Part shown: positions 48,227 to 59,930 of the stretch, piece by piece
Position numbering within the stretch: the first letter of the stretch is position 1
Layout of the letters: every line of letters starts with the position of its first letter
NCBI GenBank assembly: GCA_963678675.1
Contig: OY783194.1
Location: 27,630,278 to 27,694,277 of the forward strand
Direction: 5' to 3'
DNA length: 64,000 nucleotides
Origin: Xiphydria camelus
Taxonomy: Eukaryota > Arthropoda > Insecta > Hymenoptera > Xiphydriidae
The notes under the pieces: model-generated
What the model was told of the DNA's origin: nothing
Database searches by the model: none
Seen by the model: the letters and a program-made list of their open reading frames with translations, nothing else
Made by a program: the position numbers and the translations under genes

Positions 48227-48461
48227 TGCCGGGTTTACACGCTTGCCAAACCTCGACAAGCCATCACAAAATCAAACGTGTGAATAGGGCGTTTGGCTTG
48301 GCTTGTGTAGGCTTGCTAGCACTTGTGGCCGATCCGACCGAGTGTCGGTTTTTGGCATAAATCAAAGGAAGTTTGCGGCAAGCGCTTGCGAAGCGTTTAC
48401 ACGTTTGCGCGTTTGTGAAGGATTGGAGTTTGTGGCGAGTGCCAAGCGTGTAAATCCGGCA
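48227..48461. mobile_element. 235-bp MITE flanked by TAA, upstream of the THEG-like gene
   Basis: Ends are inverted: TGCCGGGTTTACACGCTTG at the left and TGCCGGATTTACACGCTTGG as the complement of the right. TAA at 48224-48226 and 48462-48464 is the probable target duplication. A three-base TWA duplication is typical of PIF/Harbinger. There is no coding capacity. It lies 148 bp before the start codon of the gene at 48609. Confidence 0.8.
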
Positions 48462-48608
48462 TAAGGCGCTACGTTCGCTGTGCTATTTGTTAAAATGCGT
48501 AAGCGTGTAGGAGGCTTTACGCAGTGGGTCTTTATACGGATTTAGACGTCGCCGTTTACGGTCCCCCGAGCCGCCTTGAAGTGCCGCGCTTCGAAGCGGC
48601 TGAAGATC

Positions 48609-51600
48609 ATGGCTCAGCCCAGGACCGTTAACAAGAAGTACGACCGCTCGTAAGTGACCGTTTCTTCCCCGCCTTCTCGCATCATTTTTTTCAAAGCCGA
48701 ATGAAATCTCATTCGCTCGTCTTTCCGCAGGAAAGTTTCGTCGTATTCACGCATCCACCCGAAGACCCTCAACGCTACGCCCAGTAAACGAACCGTTGAT
48801 TTGGCTCTTCCTAAAAAGAGGTATCAGCCGTATCTGCGAAACGGTGCCATTTTTTCGCTTTAAGAATTCCTAAAAAGGTTGCTCGCATTTATGCAGGGTC
48901 ATAAGGAGAAAGCCGTAAATAGGAATATAATATAATAGACTCTAGATGTTGAGCTATTTACTAGTTGAACACTAATAGAGTTCGTTTCAGTCTCGAAATC
49001 AAATGCCATTGCCGTATAACATAGAGTTTACTACATTATATCGCTCTACTTGCGGTCTCCTCGCTTCGACCTTGCAAATAAGGTGATTCTATGAAATACC
49101 GTCAGACACGACGATACCACTGTCACATATAGATATTATTATAACTACCGTATCAGCTTTGGCGTGGTGAGATGATTTAGTAGAGATACTTTTAACCGTG
49201 ATGCGAGTATAAATACCTAAATACGTTCTTTCATGATGGTAATGCTTCGAGAGGTAATAAAACTGTCATTACACTCCCCTGCTCCCTCGTGCTATTGTAT
49301 TCTGCCTAACTGAATTATAAGAGATCTGAGTGTTTTTTTTTCTTTTTTTGAAATTTCACTCGAGCGAGATTGCGGAGCAACGCCTAAAGTATATTCTAAC
49401 GGAATAAATATTTTATGTTTTGGCTGTCGCTGTAGTCCGTGGAATGTCATAGCTGCAAATCCTCTGCGGAGGGGAGCTCGCTCCGCCATAACTGACACAC
49501 GCCATTGGTCGGTCCATTTGGCGTAGCCCCTCCCAATTTGGGAGCAGATACCAATACACTTTATAGATTATTTAGTGTTCCAAAGAGACATGCTTTTGAC
49601 ATGATAAAATCACATTTGATCGCGCTTATAATAGATCCGTTTTCGTTCGACAGCGCGGCAATAGCTACGAAGAAGTTAGTCACGGGCAACGAAGCAATCA
49701 CCGCGACGATAAATAATTTGCTCTCGAGGATACATAAGTCGCGCTATCAAAAGTACCGACTTCTCTGCAACGCTCTAGCGGATCAAGCAGCGGCTAGGCG
49801 GTAAGTTTCAGTATTGACTTTCTCAATCTTTACTGCTGCACTGCATATCTCGAAAACTTCGCTGTAAACCGGTGTCGAATATACAAGGCGTCTTGTATTT
49901 GCCAGAAATTAATGAAATCGAAATAATTTCCATCAAAAATAATGAGAAAATAACCCGAGAAAAAATATTTTAAATCTAATTTTCTATCTAATTAGATCTG
50001 ATTAAATCTAATTAAATCTTGATTTTGGAACAGATTTGATTTACGTAGATCTAATACTTGATCTATATGCAGATCTAAGTTTTGATCTCAATAGATCTAT
50101 AATAAGAAGATCTACTCTTAGGTTTTATAAAATCTTCTTTCATCTAATAACACACAATTTGTATAATCCAATTTAACCATTTCTATCACTTTCTATCATT
50201 TTATACGAGAAATATTTAGAGCAGGGCAAACTCTGTGACAAGTTCGAATTGGTAAAGCAGCTCTAAAGCCCTTTGCGAGAGATGAATGGAATAAAAAATA
50301 AAAAGTAAATCAATTATGAATGCTGTATACCTATTGGTATCCATTGAAATATAACTTCGTTCCGAATTATTTTCTTCTTATTTTCTTCGGTGTGTAAAGA
50401 GCTTAAGGCTCTCTGCCTCTTCATTGGAATATAATGACGCAGTATTGCGCACTGAAATTATAATGCCGATAACACCCATCGTTTTCCTCGTAAATACCGA
50501 GAAATTTCGCAGATTGCGGGAGAAAGGAAATGCTATAAACAATTTTGAACCTTCAGATACGCCGAAGTTATATGGGTACTGCATATTTTAAAGATGAAGA
50601 TATCTTAAATATCTCTCCAAGTAGTTATGCTACCCCAGAATTAATCCTACTTTTATGCGTTCATATATAAATTGCTTTCATTATCTGGAAGCGACACTGA
50701 CACTATTTCCAATAAATTTAGGAAAAAGAAAAGACTTTAACATTATTGTTACTATTATAAATTAATTAGGGCATACACAAAATAAAATACGTAAATATGT
50801 ATAGTCTATAATATTAATAAATAACTTTATCATCATCATCATAAAGTTATCAGTCCTAAGACTGGTTTGATACCATTCTCCATCTTTTCCTGTCCTCCGC
50901 TAGTCTTTTCATTTCCCTGTATTTCGAACAACCTACGTCCTTAATGATTTGCGAAATGTAGTCTAACCGCGGCCTACCTACCTCTCTCTTTTTTCCCGTT
51001 TCTGCTTCTAAGATGTCTCTTAGCAGTCCCTCATGTCTCACTATATGGCCTATCAGCTGATCCCTTCTTTTCTTTATATTTTTCCAGAGCCGCCGGTTTT
51101 CCTCTATTTTCCTCAAGACTTCTTCATTTGTGATTTTCTCGGTCCATTTTACTTTTAGCATTCTTCTATAGCACCACATTTCGAAGCTGTCTAATTTTTT
51201 CCTTTCTACCATTCCTATCGTCCAAGATTCGCACCCATACAAAGCTGTACTCCACACGTATGTTTTGAGAAATTTTTTCCTACTCTCTAGGCTGACGTTT
51301 TTTGAGCATAGTAGCTTCTTTTTCAGATTAAGAGCCTGTTTTCCCTGCGCTATTCTTTGTTTGACGTCTTTTAGGCTCTTTCCATCTGTCGTTATTTGGC
51401 TACCTAGATAGCAAAACTGCTGTACTTCTTCTACGCTTTCGTCGCCTATATTTATTCTAGTTTTACTCTTACGTTTTTTCTTACTACATACCAGAATTTT
51501 TGTCTTTTTCTTATTAATTTTCATATTGTAGTTCTCTATTAGGATGTTTTCCATTTCGTTAAGCGCCTTTTCTAGTTCTTCTTTGTTCGTAATTTGTTTG

Positions 51601-54101
51601 TTGTAAATAACTTTATAGTTAACAAATATTACATCTCTAAAATTTACTGAAAAACGCCATTGAATTTAAAGTATGTACGTGTAAAATAATTAATTTTGAT
51701 GACGTCCTCGGGTTTTAACAAGACGACAAATATCAACAGTACATTGATTAGGGCGATGACACGAAAACCCCTTTAAGTAACTCGATGTCCCCGTAGAGCC
51801 AAACAGAGGAAAAAGCTGCACAAAGCCCTAACGAAGCCCGAGGATTGGGAGAGACACAATCGGGTTCTAGAGAGAATAGCGGGACCCAAGATAGTCCCGG
51901 AACCGCCTCGACCCGTACGAAAATCATACTTCCCGATATGCTCTCTCGATCGTTCTAAGTAATCCTAATTGAACGTTAACAATAGAATCGCGGCAGAAAG
52001 GTATCCCTGGAGGATCTGAAGGAGCGAATGGAATTTCTGTCCACGCCGCCCATCAAGGACATTCCTGAACAGACGAGGGATCCTTTCAAAGTAGCGCCAA
52101 GCGCTCTTACTTACAAGATCAGCAAACGCATGAAGGAACTAGCCTATCGAAAGAATCCCCCGGAGATCTTGCCGCCTAAAAATCTGGAAGAAGTGTCGCC
52201 CGCGGCCAAGACTGCCGTAGGTGAGAGCTAGTCGAGGTGATAACGCGAAAAATATCGTAACTTTAGTTCCTCCGGTAAGTCTCGCTAATAGTATCACGGT
52301 GGAACAAGAGAGACAGTTAAAGGTAGGTACTTCGAGAGGAGTTACTGGCACGTTGAAGCGAGGAATATAGTAATGAAAGGCATCTTAATTAAGAAAATTA
52401 ATTGAACGACTTAGTAATGCTTCACAGATACATTGAAGAACTGAAAAACATCATAAATATACATATATATTTTCTGAAAAGTCCATTTATATACCGTGAA
52501 CTGAATGATGAAATTGGAAAATTTATAAAATTAAAAATCACTTCTAAAATCTCATTGCATAGACCCGAATTTCAAATTCTCCGGAGACTTTAGCATTTAT
52601 TGAAAAAATAAATAAATAAATTAGACCGAAGCACTTATTACGAATATATCGAGGGTTTCCTGGCAAAAGGGCGTATCAACCAAAACATGATTTTTGTGGA
52701 TACGCCCTTTTGGCAGGAAACCCTCGATATAATATTATCAGTTCTTCAATTCCAATACTGCTTCCATTATGGTTCTCGGGGAATTAATAGCGATAATACG
52801 AGTACGTTGTATAGATCCGCCCACTTCAAATCCTAACTATCCAATGCGTACAGCATTCCGGTTTGCACGCTGCCGAGTGGGCAGAATTATTACTTGACTG
52901 AAGTGAGCTTCTGCCTCTTGCATCCCTCTCACCTCTCTAAATACAGCCGTGTACGTTTCCATTACGTTTAACCTACCTATTGTCAGTCAAGTAAACACAC
53001 CATTCACCCGGCGGCTGAGCGCGTAAAATAGGACGATGCACGGTTTGGTTAGTTAACTCGCCATCGGGTATGCGAATCCGCGCCGTGTCTATTTTAAATG
53101 CAGCTGGTGAATCCCGTGAAGCTCGCATGTCTGATGGTCGGTTCGAAATCTGCTGAGCTTGATTCGCTTGCTATAACGTATACCGATATACTGGGAGATA
53201 ATTTCTTGCGCGATAAGAAAGCGTGTCAGTAGATGGACATCCGGTTTGACCACTGTTCCCGGCAGTGAAAAAGGTCCATACGGTACTTTTCAAGAGATGC
53301 ACTGCGCCTCACGAGTTTAGGAAGAAAGGGGGATGAATGCCATGACACTTTAAATCGAATTCTTTTTTTTTTTGTAAAATGAATATTTTCAAAGTAATCA
53401 AAATACGTCACTTAAAATAAGCCAGCTTTGTAAAATGAAAAGTCGTCTACTAACTCCAAAAGGCACATCCTACGCGGCTATTCCCTGAATCGCGAATCCC
53501 ATCCACTCGCAATCGCGAATCGTTAATCAGAGCCGTCGATCGTTGGCAACGAACACTACGCGACGGAATCTTGATCCGTACAATCGTGAATCCCCCCTAC
53601 GCACGCTTTATCACGCAAGGAATCTAGCGATCGATAACGTATTTCGTAATGTTCAATTTCCCCGTGAGTTTCAATGAAATTATCGGAAGAGAGGGAGAGG
53701 GGGGAAAGGACTCCTTCGAACCGCTCGCGCGGCGTTGGTCGTTTGCAGCGGAGGAGGACGGAGCCGGAGGAGCGGATCGATGATGGGAACGTGCTGAAAC
53801 GTCGCAAGTGCCAGCGACGCCGTTAGGTCGACTTCCGCGCACCTCCGATCCACCCTCCGGCGCTAATTCGATCGGCGTCGATCTAGCTTTGACGCAGAGG
53901 CGAGCGGTCGATGTAACGACAAATATCTTCGTAGCGTCGCCGAGGGTGATAGAGATGGCTAAGCCGATGGTGCGTCCTGCGGGGGTGGAAACGGACCTCA
54001 AGGAGGATGCTTTCAGCGTATCGCCGCGGGCACTGAAGGCTAGGTGCACGAAACGAGTGAAGTTCCTCGCCAAACCCAGGAACTACGGCCAGGCCAAATG
54101 A
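48609..54101 (+). CDS. THEG-repeat sperm protein (SPMAP2/THEG-like), 5 exons
   Basis: Exons by phase and splice sites: 48609-48649, 48731-48820, 49654-49800, 51997-52220 and 53887-54101, giving 238 residues. An equally in-frame alternative ends exon 4 at 52216 and starts exon 5 at 53898 (233 residues). Donors are GTAAGT, GTATCA, GTAAGT and GTGAGA, and all acceptors end AG. The protein starts MAQPRTVNKKYDRS. Short repeats of the form S/K-x-R-x3-L-A-x-P-K recur: SKRTVDLALPKK, KERMEFLSTPP, SKRMKELAYRK, SPRVIEMAKP and TKRVKFLAKPRNY. These are THEG repeats, known from testis-expressed proteins of the sperm flagellum. The 48-residue exon 3 is not recognisable and is included on phase alone. A MITE sits just upstream and a LINE lies in intron 3. 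The family call is fairly secure; extra exons in the last intron are possible. Confidence 0.62.
49960..50150. repeat. AGATCTAAT-rich MITE-like repeat, copy 2
   Basis: Starts GAGAAAAAATATTTTAAATC and holds many TCTAAT/AGATCT motifs in both orientations. It is related to 32525-32640 in inverted orientation. It lies in intron 3 of the THEG-like gene. Confidence 0.45.
50818..51616 (-). mobile_element. 5'-truncated RTE-like LINE with 13-bp target duplication
   Basis: TAAATAACTTTAT occurs at 50818-50830 and again at 51604-51616 and brackets the insertion. On the minus strand the element ends with a very short 3' UTR and a (GAT)n tail. Short trinucleotide-tailed 3' ends fit the RTE clade better than poly(A)-tailed LINEs. 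The clade is tentative. Only the C-terminal part of the RT protein is present. It is antisense inside intron 3 of the THEG-like gene. Confidence 0.78.
50856..51603 (-). pseudogene. LINE reverse transcriptase C-terminal fragment
   Basis: The minus-strand frame is open to the end of the insertion and ends at a stop at 50856-50858. The nominal ATG at 51554 is internal. The post-RT region is well preserved: FCYLGSQITTDG, then RIAQGKQAL, TALYGCESWT, FEMWCYRRMLKVKW and RRDQLIGHIVRH. That is the thumb and C-terminal text of RTE/R4-like non-LTR retrotransposon polymerases. The YADD active site and the endonuclease are missing because of 5' truncation, so it is not functional. The clean frame suggests a recent insertion. 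Confidence 0.8.
52646..52730. repeat. 32-bp-stem hairpin in intron 4 of the THEG-like gene
   Basis: ATATCGAGGGTTTCCTGGC... at 52646-52677 pairs with 52699-52730 with one mismatch. The loop of about 21 bases contains AAAACATGATTTTT. The size is in the range of a microRNA-type precursor or a tiny foldback element; neither is shown. Confidence 0.75.
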
Positions 54102-54425
54102 TGGGATTCTTTGGATGACGCGCCGCGATTATTGCGAATGAGGTGTAATTAAAATTCGTATCGTCCCTGTCTCTTCGTTCCCGTCCGTCCCACGTTTTTC
54201 GTGTAAGCTCACCGCATACAAAACAATATTTAGCAGAAGAGATAAAAGAGAAGCTTCCCACGCATCGAATGTAATTTCTTTTCTCCCTCGCGCCCTCGGC
54301 TTCTCGACCTGACGATTACACGACCGCGCGCCGTTCTATTTACGTGGCGAGACGAACGAGAAATTGTCATTTTCGTGCGCCGCGGGTCACGCGACGGGAG
54401 AACTACGACGCCGCGCCGTAACGAA

Positions 54426-54445
54426 GGGGGGGGGGGGGGGGGGGG
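54426..54445 (+). repeat. 20-base G homopolymer
   Basis: Uninterrupted G run in a CpG-rich stretch downstream of the THEG-like gene. Confidence 0.85.
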
Positions 54446-56748
54446 CGAAGCACTTTCCCGTAGAAATTTGCCGCAGACGTCTGAAGTACGCGCGCGGGCG
54501 GGACTATTTGATTGTCAACCGATAAAACCTCGCTTTAAAGTAAGCCGAGGTATACAAAAGAGCTTCCAGCGCAGTCGTTACTTTATTCTTACGTACCCGG
54601 TTCACCTTTCTTTGCTCGCCGTGGGCACGTATAAGGAAACAGTGGTGTGTCTCGACGAATTATCGCGTTTTTTAATTGACGGCAAAATCTTTTTTCAAAT
54701 ATACGCGGTTGTGAAATTGTTTAAAAGTTTATGTCAATGGAAAACCCACTTAACGTGATTCGATATTTTTACGCTCGATCACCGGTAAACACTTAATAAT
54801 TGAATGATCAATTTTCGGACAATTAATGGTCCGATATCGCTTATCCTCATCGAATAACTAATTATACGTCGCCACTTAAAATTCATTTTGATGAATAAAA
54901 GTAAGCAGAGGCGACGGGAATAAAACGCCTCTTTACCGGGTAGTTTCTACCAGCTTTGCCAGCGTTCCCCAATGTTGGCAGGCGCCCCTTGAGGAGGAAA
55001 CACATACTTCGAGCTGTATTCACCGCACGCTATTAAGCTGCTATTAGCGCTCGAAAGTGGCCTCGTACTTTTCAGTGCGTAACTGAATTGAGAGGTGAGA
55101 GGAGCGTCTCCTAGAAGCAGTGGGGCACTTTTAACGTTAACGGGGTGCGCTGAATTTAGTCCTTTGATGAGGTTAAGCTATAGGAGTGGGATTAAACGGG
55201 AGCTGACTGATACCAGACTCGAGCAAGCATCCACCGATGGAGTGGACTCGCTTGTTTCTATTTACTGCGCAATATGAACGCGTCGTACTCATTTACTGTA
55301 TTACAGTGTGATAATTTCAATTAATCGTTCAGGAACTTTTTAATTGAATCAATTTTGACCGAATTTTCCATTTACAGTTTGCGATACGTTCATTTTTAAG
55401 GGTGCATCAGGTATTTCCTACGAATTGCACTCGTTGAATACAACTTCGTGCAGTTTTACTTGTGTTAAGTACACAGCGAATTCAAGACGGGAGAAATAAC
55501 TTGAAAATGCACTTTCAGTGTACTTCGAGTCAAGCCAGATTATGGAAGCGAGAGAAACGCGTCGGTTGAGTGACATTTAAAGCGCTACATCTTTTCCGAG
55601 CGGTCGCTAACTGGTACCATGACGTATATAAACTTTACAGTTGACTTCTGTACCTAAATGGAATAAGCAGAATGACTAAAACGTATGCTTGGAATACTCC
55701 AATAAAAATTATATTTATCATAGTGCCTAGAGAGTGATGGGAAAGTCTAACTTCCGAAATACATAATTTCAAGCATCTCGACGAGCTATACAGTTTTTCA
55801 TAAAAACATAAATATTGTATTTTACCTGAAAATTTAAATCGTAACACATTCCTATCTTTAACATATCTCAATAACTATTAGAATGGAGAAGTGATTTAAT
55901 ATGATTAGAATTAATTATTTAGACTCGAAAAGGTTCAAAGTATGTTTCAAATTTCAACTCGGGTTCTATTGGACTTCGACTGGCAATCTATTAAGTACTT
56001 TTACCCGCACCCTTCTCCGGAACACGTTCCCCGTCAATTTTAGACTTCCCAATTTTCCCGCATCAGAGATAATTCAGTGGACCCTTTACAAAGTCCACAA
56101 ATTTTTATTTTCCAGGTCATCAGGAGATACGAAAAATCAACCGAACAAGCTCCATTAACCCTTAATGCGCACAGATAACACTACCGGTATCATAATCTAA
56201 ATGTCATTAGCTCGAAATCGATTTCCCAGTGGTTTGTAGCGCCGCAGTTATTCGGGTATCGTGCATTATATCGAAACCACAAAATTACGGGCCGGTGTTT
56301 AGATATCGCCTCCTCGGCGACACCCGCCGCAGTCGATAACACCCCACGAAAAGCGCGTGATGCATCGCGCGAGAAATTTCACCGTACGCGCCCGGTATAA
56401 GTGGGACGACTCGATTGTCAGTCGACGGATCGGAGGTAGCTCCGCTGAAAGCGATCCTACGCCATCGAACTTCCGGCGGAAGCTGCCGTCCACCGTCCTC
56501 TCCCCTCTCCTCCTCTCTATCTCTCTTTCGCTCTGGTATACAACCGAATCGGAAGGCGGGTCTTCGCGAAAAGGAAATTCGAAGCCGGCTGTGCGCGCGG
56601 CGTGTGAATAACATTTTGGCAAGACTCTCGCGGCGGTGAAAGGGGGGAGAGGGTCTCGCGCTTAGGATACGCTGGATTTCACGAACCTTGGCTTTTGGCT
56701 GTCGCCCGTATTAAAGCGGTGAATAACAAACTTGGGAAACTCCCCGTG

Positions 56749-56767
56749 CCCCCCCCCCCCCCCCCCC
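56749..56767 (+). repeat. 19-base C homopolymer
   Basis: Uninterrupted C run following CTCCCCGTG in CpG-rich sequence. Confidence 0.85.
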
Positions 56768-57408
56768 AAACCGTCGGATTCACCGACGGAATCAAAGTTT
56801 CGTCATACGCGTGGCAGGCGAATTAATACGACCCGAGGTATTTCGTCGTTTGGGACCAGGGCCAAGTAACTTCCGTGTCTCGGGATGGGTCGAGCTTGGC
56901 AGGCGCGCGGAGCTCGAAAGGCGCCTCTCGTCGTCTCAGGGATCGCGGCCCGCGTTAACCGCCGAAGGAGCGTGCGCGTTTCGACCGCGCGGGATCGCAT
57001 AATTACGCTAACCGGGTGCAGTGAGTCGTCGACTGGGTAATGCAACTACCCATTCGTTTCGTCGATACACTGTTATTGTATTCTTTTTTATTTTTCTTGC
57101 GATATTCCATGCAATTTATAAACTCATGTATATATAATACTTGATGGACTACCGAATAAAGTTTAAACTTGGGTCAAAAATTGGATAAGGTAATTATTAT
57201 CGAAGCGAGGATATCTATACTTTGATATTAATTGTGATTATTTCAAAATGCAAAGCTATCTTCGAGGTTTGAGTATAATTTACAAAATAAATACATTATC
57301 GTGTTTCAATTAAAATAATTATTTCTTTTCATTTTTGGTCTTCGATAAAAATGGAATAAAATGTAATAATCTCACTTAAAGAGATAGAGATACTGAAAGA
57401 AAGAGAAG

Positions 57409-57880
57409 GATTGATTGATTGATTGATTGATAAGGAGTTTTATTGCCCAAAATTGAACAAAAATTGTGCAGCCGGGCTGCAGGAATGGTCTGACAATATA
57501 GTAGTATGGATTACAGTAGTAATAATGATGAATTAGTATTAGCGGTTAATAAGAGTGCGCTCTCTCCTGTCTAGTCCACAGTTTTTATGCTAAGTAAAAT
57601 AAAAATAAGATAATATAAATAATATGATAAAGATTGTAAATGAGGTAGATTATGCGTATGAAGAGCATTAACGACTCGAATTAATGTACAGAATTATGAA
57701 TGGATAGAATTGCCGTCATATATTTCCAGTTGGTTGAGATGGTTTTTGAGTCCAATCTTGAAAGAGGCAAGTGATGATGCATCCTTTATGTCATCGGGTA
57801 GCAGATTCCATGTGTGTGGGGCCGTGATTGCAAACGAATGCTTGTAGGCATCAGTTCGATATAGCTAGGTATTTGGAGCT
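57409..57880 (-). mobile_element. LINE 3' end with (TCAA)n tail
   Basis: The minus-strand 3' terminus is a run of four to five ATCA/TCAA units at 57412-57433, typical of microsatellite-tailed LINEs. A 3' UTR of about 260 bp separates it from the coding remnant at 57695-57858. The upstream side ends just before the (GA)n tract, so the copy is heavily 5'-truncated. Confidence 0.7.
57695..57858 (-). pseudogene. LINE (CR1/L2/Rex-like) RT C-terminus
   Basis: The minus-strand reading has TDAYKHSFAITAPHTWNLLP followed by DDIKDASSLASFKIGLKNHL and ends at the stop 57695-57697. The Y-x2-SF...WN-x-LP...FK-x2-L pattern is the usual last segment of CR1/L2/Rex-group polymerases. Only about 54 residues remain. 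It is a dead fragment of a different LINE lineage from the one at 50818. Confidence 0.7.
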
Positions 57881-57905
57881 GGTGATTGGACTGAGTTCTT
57901 AAATG

Positions 57906-57907
<2 letters not shown>

Positions 57908-57959
<52 letters not shown>
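57908..57959. repeat. (GA)26 microsatellite
   Basis: Uninterrupted GA dinucleotides. Confidence 0.95.
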
Positions 57960-57964
<5 letters not shown>

Positions 57965-58314
57965 GGAATGATGCTTCATTTGCTCTTAGTAATTACAGTC
58001 AAATCTCACAGCACCCCTCGAACTAATCGCTGCGATGACTAGCGAATTTCGAGGGAACCCAATATGGCATAAATTTTCGGAAAACGATCTCACTCGAATA
58101 AAACTCGAAGCGAGAGAAACTTCGACGAAGAATAATAGAGACGAGGTATTTAAGTATCCAATTATCGGAAGCCGGTAAACTGCGTGATGTTGGCTAACTA
58201 GAATTATAATTTTCGCCCATTCCATATCTCGACCGACTCGCGCGAAACGGTATTTTATCACGTTACACACACACCACGAGCTTCGCGAGACGTTACGGCG
58301 TCACACGACTACTA
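57960..58314. other. Short spacer, no gene
   Basis: Contains CAGTCAAATCTCACAGCACC near 57997 and a CCTCGAA/TTCGAGG pair, similar in style to 21725, so another decayed transposon end is possible. No gene is seen. Confidence 0.3.
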
Positions 58315-59771
58315 GTCCAGGACATTTAGTAATCATCTTCTAAAAATCGAGCTCACCGAAATTTTTTAATTTTAAACTGCTTATTATGATGTACCAATAT
58401 ATACCTGAAAGTTACGCCACCGACGCACTGGAGCTTCGTGACATATAAGAGGTCAAAGGTCGCGGATTTTGTTATCTCGCTTCCTATCGCTCCAACGTGA
58501 AAAATACCTATTACAAAAGTTGAAGATCTCAATTTTTAATACCTAAAAAAAATATTTGACGTAAATATGCCTAACCGTTCTCGAGATATGTAGCTGAATA
58601 TGTGGAAAAATTCAAAAATAGCTAAATTCGGGTATGCAACATGTATCGCCGCATTCTTCTCTCTTCCTACTACTCAAACGGCAATTACACCTATATAATT
58701 ATATTTTTATGAATAAACGCCCTTCTAAAAAGTCCAGTTTGGTTTTCGTACGCCTACCTGTTCTCGAGATATGAGACACGAAAGATAAGTTTTGGTCAAA
58801 AAATACTACATCTCCCAGGTAGAAATCTGTCCAGGTTGTGCAAGGTTGAACCTTGTTACAAGGTACGTTTTGCAAGGTTACGCTGCAAGGTTAAAACAGG
58901 GTTGCTGCAAGCCTGTCTGTTCCTTGCATAGCCGAAACTGACCACTGCCCTGTACCGTTAGCCTGTTTCAAGCTTGCAATAACAGAGAGATACCAGGTTC
59001 GCGCGACAAGGCGAAAACAAGGCGAAAACAAGGTTGTGCCGGCAGTTTAGCGAATCAGTGCCGCCTCTAGATGTTGAGACGTCTTCATGCTTAGCGCCCT
59101 TTTCTAGTGTCGGCGCCCCATGGCTAGTGCGCCTTCGTGCGTGGCACGAAATGGCCCCTCGTTAGACACGGCCCTGCGCTTAGCGAATAGATATCATAAA
59201 AATCCGCGGCGTGGCGTGCGCATCGCCTCAGCTGTCAGAGCCCTTAGATTGAGGTTAGCATCAGTGGCGATCAGTTTGGTTCACGCGTGTTTTTTTTTGT
59301 TTAAGAAGCCGTCAGTGTTTAATGTTAACGCGTGCAAGCGTTTCTTTAGTGCACGTTGAGTGTAAACATTTTTTTAGTGCATGTTGAGTGTAAACGTGGG
59401 TTATTCGTGTCCAGCCTTACTTTCTTAAATACGTTCCAAAAAATGTCAAAAGGATTCCTCTAGAAAAAAATACTAACGCAGCAAACAGTATCGAATTATT
59501 TAAATAACGATATAATTAACCATAACGATTGTGTGTACTGCATCACGCAAATGGTTAAAAATCGCGTGGACACGAATGACCAACGTTTACACGGAATGGA
59601 TTAAAACATTCGGGGCAAGATCTTTGGAATAAGGACCTACGAGCAGAAAATAAGTATTATCCAGCTTCCTGCATAGAAGGGTAAGTATTAATAGCTAATT
59701 TCATGAAATTATTTGCAAGAGGCAGATAGATGAATAAGTTTCTTTATTATCTCATATGCTTGTCTTTCATA

Positions 59772-59930
59772 GAGTTGCAGATCCAGCGTTACCGATGCAG
59801 CCAGGATGGAAAAATTGCCCGGAGGAGGTACGCGAGGTTCAGGAAGGCCAGAGATTCCATCGACTCGGAGGCAAAGTAACATGGAAAGGGGACCGCAGGC
59901 ATTGGTCAGTGCGGCAGCTCAGCTATCGAG
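59772..59930 (+). other. Exon-like segment inside the nested element
   Basis: Bounded by TTTCATAG at the left and GAGTAAGT at the right. An upstream GG|GTAAGT donor lies near 59679. The sequence reads open but shows no recognisable domain. It may be a captured host exon or a leader exon of a related autonomous element. Confidence 0.25.

Larger units (their letters stand above)
54102..57408. other. Unassigned; CpG islands and two homopolymers
   Basis: CpG-rich stretches at 54.2-54.6 and 56.3-57.0 kb have overlapping frames on both strands but no recognised domain. G20 lies at 54426-54445 and C19 at 56749-56767. The 54375-54758 frame crosses the G run and is an artefact. An AATAAA at 54894 is the first clear poly(A) signal after the THEG-like gene. 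Confidence 0.4.

Noticed and set aside
54375..54758. 127-codon frame crossing the G20 run
   Set aside because: Polyglycine from the homopolymer joins unrelated sequence.
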